DNA of 26,211 nt from a virus. The position numbers and the translations under genes were made by a program. The DNA lies in the IMG/VR virus record IMGVR_UViG_3300023184_000462, positions 1 to 26,211 of that record; one strand, written 5' to 3'. Of this stretch, positions 23,924 to 26,211 are shown piece by piece. Within the stretch, counting starts at the first letter, position 1. Each line of letters starts with the position of its first letter. The notes beneath the pieces are model-generated. The model searched no databases and was not told the origin of the DNA. It saw only the letters and a program-made list of their open reading frames with translations.

Positions 23924-25303
23924 TTAGAAACCTAATACGAATCTGAATTGTTCTATGCCATCAGTACTTCTTTGAACACCGGACCTATTCTGTACATAAA
24001 TCATATAACCAGAATGAACTGCAAAATTTGGAGTACTGTATGACAATAATGTTCTTGTTGTCTTTGAATCTTGCCCAAATATTGGACTGTTATTTGCTGG
24101 AGTGCCTGTTGTATTTATCAGCTTAATCAGGTTGGAATCACCATCAAAACTCAAAACGTTTGCGTAAAATGATGGATTGGCCAAAGTACCTTGATATACA
24201 AACTCATCAGCTGTATAACCTGCATCTGAACCTGGAGCCACGACAATGTTTGTTGTTGTGCTGTAGATAATACCATTGGCTGGGTTTGGATTGAATTGTT
24301 TTGTAGTTGGATTCACCAAGATACCAACTTGGTGATAGTCAATATCTGTTGGTACAAAACCATTTTCATCACCATCAAACTCAGCGGTCAACATAACATG
24401 TTCACAACCTAATTCAGAAATAGGATCAAACCCGTGGCCACCAATTGGTGATGTTGCCCATGTGACGTTGGCATTACTACCTATTGTGGAAGTCACTGCG
24501 ATATTGGCATAGGTATAGTTGCTACCTGGATTTACCACAATAATATCTCTAACTGAACCACCAGAAGCCAATGATTGCACGTTTGCGGATGCGGTTGCAC
24601 CTGTGCCGTCACCTGTGATAGTAACATACACAACCGCATTGACCGTGTCGTATCCTGACCCACCATTTATGACGTTGATAACATCTATACTACCTGCACC
24701 TGCACTGGTAACCAATGGATTAGGAGTGTTTGAACCCACCTGTACAGGCATCCACTCTTTGTCCATAAACTTAAGTTTTAGGCCAGTGTCGATGGTGTAC
24801 ATAAATTTCCATTTATAACCATCGTCACTTTGGAAGATTCTGTTAGCTGAGTATGTACCAGGTTCAAAATACGGTTCTCTTGTTGATGCACCAGCGTTGT
24901 TGTTCCACAAACACTTGAAGACTTGGTCATATTTGTTTTTGACGTAGAATGTTTTGGTTATAAAACCGTTTGCATCTTTGGCCAACATATCAACATCATC
25001 ACGGAAATAATCATACACTGTGCCTGTAGTCCAATTTATTCGTTGAATGACTGGTGAAATATCACTGGTCTTAATTTGTTTTGCAACAAAGATGTTCTTT
25101 TGAATTTGTTTCATTGACTTTAAGTCACCTGTTGGTGTAACAGGATTATTATTGTCTGCCCATGGAGTTGGCTTGGCCAGAAAACAATAGTAAGAATGAA
25201 TTGGTATTGTAATTGCAGGTGGTACTACTGCAACTGGTGCATAATACAACAGGTCTATCTGAGAAACCTTTGATGCGCTTGTGAGTATGTTTTTATTTGC
25301 CAT
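23924..25303 (-). CDS. gp8: Baseplate wedge protein, T4 gp8 homologue with an inserted beta module (459 aa)
   Basis: T4 gp8 is a wedge component that dimerises and binds gp10, gp7 and gp6. Matching features here are the N-terminal aromatic/proline block (SYYCFLAKPTPWADNNNPVT, compare the F-G-R-S-E-P-W-S region of T4), V-F-K-C-L-W-N-N-N (128-136, T4 V-Y-R-C-L), EPGTY and GYKWKFMYTI (147-170, T4 G-Y-V-W-E-Y-L-F-E-I), and the end HSGYMIYVQNR, ending FRFVLGF (T4 H-S-G-E-M-I-Y-M-E-N-R and I-L-F-T-F). It is about 125 residues longer than T4's 334. Much of the excess is a GGSGY insertion at about 203-282, which also occurs in the DUF4815 protein. The start lies ten bases after the 285-residue gene's stop; the ribosome-binding site is weak (AAGG far upstream). 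Confidence 0.92.
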   Translation of the reverse strand: MANKNILTSASKVSQIDLLYYAPVAVVPPAITIPIHSYYCFLAKPTPWADNNNPVTPTGDLKSMKQIQKNIFVAKQIKTSDISPVIQRINWTTGTVYDYFRDDVDMLAKDANGFITKTFYVKNKYDQVFKCLWNNNAGASTREPYFEPGTYSANRIFQSDDGYKWKFMYTIDTGLKLKFMDKEWMPVQVGSNTPNPLVTSAGAGSIDVINVINGGSGYDTVNAVVYVTITGDGTGATASANVQSLASGGSVRDIIVVNPGSNYTYANIAVTSTIGSNANVTWATSPIGGHGFDPISELGCEHVMLTAEFDGDENGFVPTDIDYHQVGILVNPTTKQFNPNPANGIIYSTTTNIVVAPGSDAGYTADEFVYQGTLANPSFYANVLSFDGDSNLIKLINTTGTPANNSPIFGQDSKTTRTLLSYSTPNFAVHSGYMIYVQNRSGVQRSTDGIEQFRFVLGF

Positions 25304-25313
25304 GATTTATTTA

Positions 25314-26171
25314 TTATGCCTTTGTAATAGCTACAAAAGTATTTTGTGTCGTTCCGTCAATACTCATGTATCTTGCCAAAATGGTTGTTGTTGCCGGTAT
25401 TGTATATGTTGTTGTATTAATTGTTGAATTTAATGCAGAAACTCCGTGTGTAAACACTTGACTTGTTGCAGCAGTATTTGTAATCCATGCAACAACTTCT
25501 TTACCTGTTAACAAATTAGATAGTGTAACTACCAATCCAGTGGCAGTCTGAGCACGAACCAATGATTGTGTTGTCATATTAATTGTGATTGCAGTCTGAA
25601 CACCAGCTAAAACTGTCGGTGTATAAACGAAACCGTTTTTTGGTTCAATTGATCCGGTGGTAATCAGGCTACCATCAAGTGTGCCACTTGCATTTGCTAA
25701 TGCATTGTTTGCTTTGGTGAAGGCACCATTAGCGAATGATGCGGCACTATTAGCCTGTGCATAACCAGAGTTGGCTCTTATGAAGGCCGCATTGGCAAAT
25801 GATGCTGTGGTATTTTGAGATGTATACGAGGCATTAGCAGTTACAAAGGCACCATTAGCGAACGATGCGGTAGTATTCTGTGCAACATAAGAAGCATTGG
25901 CTGTAATGAATGATGCATTGGCAAATAATGCACCAGAGTTGGCTGCAAGAAATGCACTGTTGGCAAAAACACCAGCAGAATTTGCAACACTAGATGGTGT
26001 ATTTGCTTTTAAGAAAGCAGCCTGTGCATATGCATCAGACGTTTCAAAAATTTGTCCTAATGTATATGAACCAGTTGCACTTGTTTCCAAGTTCACACCA
26101 ACAAAAATTGTATTGGCTTTGTTGGTTGTTGTACTACCCTGTGTTAATTGCGAAATTTTTACTGTTGACAT
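25314..26171 (-). CDS. Fibre-like protein with K-I-S-Q-L-T start and Ala/Asn repeats (285 aa)
   Basis: The N-terminus (VKISQLTQGSTTTNKANTIF, then T-L-G-Q-I-F) is a common opening of marine phage fibre proteins. Residues 45-160 are the same Ala/Asn repeats as in the 853- and 657-residue fibres (FANGAFVTANASYTSQNTTA and variants). The C-terminal 110 residues (FVYTPTVLAGVQTAITINMT, VVTLSNLLTGKEVVAWITN, RYMSIDGTTQNTFVAITKA) form a beta domain probably acting as a tip or trimer cap. It lies directly before gp8, so in transcription order it is the first fibre-type gene, separated from the others by gp8 and the DUF4815 gene. Upstream, GGGG overlaps the previous stop as a possible ribosome-binding site. 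Confidence 0.85.
   Translation of the reverse strand: MSTVKISQLTQGSTTTNKANTIFVGVNLETSATGSYTLGQIFETSDAYAQAAFLKANTPSSVANSAGVFANSAFLAANSGALFANASFITANASYVAQNTTASFANGAFVTANASYTSQNTTASFANAAFIRANSGYAQANSAASFANGAFTKANNALANASGTLDGSLITTGSIEPKNGFVYTPTVLAGVQTAITINMTTQSLVRAQTATGLVVTLSNLLTGKEVVAWITNTAATSQVFTHGVSALNSTINTTTYTIPATTTILARYMSIDGTTQNTFVAITKA
25692..26039 (-). repeat. Ala/Asn repeats of the 285-aa protein
   Basis: Residues 45-160 contain repeated F-A-N-(G/A/S)-(A/S)-F and A-N-A-S-Y-x-x-Q-N-T-T-A units. The motif N-A-S-Y-x-x-Q-N-T-T-A also occurs in the 853-residue and 657-residue fibres, and a close S-S-Y variant in the 1410-residue fibre. Confidence 0.85.
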
Positions 26172-26174
26172 TGT

Positions 26175-26211
26175 TTACCCCAATAGGATTGTTTTTCCAT
26201 CTTCTGTTATT
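26175..26211 (-). CDS. Partial CDS, last codons of an upstream gene
   Basis: Reading from the right edge, an open frame gives ITEDGKTILLG and then TAA, ending three bases before the ATG of the 285-residue gene. The tight spacing matches the rest of the operon, so this is probably the end of another structural gene. Too little is visible to name it; in T4-like phages a baseplate gene such as gp6 would not be surprising here. Confidence 0.45.
   Translation of the reverse strand, partial: ITEDGKTILLG

Noticed and set aside
814-24818. Many plus-strand and other-frame open frames of 60-150 codons over the large genes
   Set aside because: They lie inside strongly supported minus-strand genes, have compositions dictated by the Ala/Asn/Thr repeats read in another frame, lack spaced ribosome-binding sites and show no recognisable domains.
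1-26211. tRNA genes, integrase, transposase or att sites
   Set aside because: No cloverleaf-like sequence, recombinase motif or terminal inverted repeat was seen; nearly all the sequence is occupied by the structural genes.

Overview
The window is a compact, AT-rich stretch of a tailed phage genome encoding virion structural proteins. Every gene I accept lies on the minus strand, so transcription runs from position 26211 towards 1. Gaps between genes are at most about 46 bases and many stops and starts touch or overlap (TAATG, ATGA). Only one protein can be tied to a classical T4 part: a homologue of the baseplate wedge protein gp8 (23924-25303). It is followed by a very large DUF4815-type structural protein and a long series of fibre-like proteins. 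This order, and the fibre modules, resemble T4-like myoviruses of aquatic bacteria (pelagiphage and cyanophage relatives). The host cannot be fixed from this window. There are no tRNAs, no mobile elements, no CRISPR array and no replication or lysis genes.

Layout in transcription order: (1) the last codons of an unidentified gene at the right edge; (2) a 285-residue fibre-like protein; (3) gp8; (4) the 2114-residue DUF4815 protein; (5) a 73-residue conserved small protein; (6) a 1410-residue fibre with a C-terminal S74 self-cleaving chaperone domain; (7) a 330-residue fibre protein overlapping it; (8) small virion proteins of 113, 177 and 76 residues; (9) a 637-residue fibre; (10) a 241-residue coiled-coil protein; (11) small proteins of 159 and 108 residues; (12) an 853-residue repeat fibre; (13) proteins of 102, 273, 419 and 121 residues with no recognised family; (14) a 657-residue repeat fibre; (15) the start of one more gene at the left edge.

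The proteins are built from a shared kit of modules. An alanine/asparagine heptad-like repeat (F-A-N-G-A-F and variants) recurs in five proteins. A beta domain of about 60 residues occurs five times in three proteins. A D-I-G-F module occurs in two, an Mtd-like N-terminal module in three, and a GGSGY beta insertion in both gp8 and the DUF4815 protein. Four consecutive genes (177, 76, 637 and 241 residues) all end in D-x-G-x-F, which may be an assembly tag. My reading is that this is the baseplate-periphery and adhesin module of the phage: gp8 and the DUF4815 protein form the base, and the rest build, trimerise or tip a crowded set of fibres. Functions other than gp8 and the S74 domain are inferred from module resemblance, not demonstrated.
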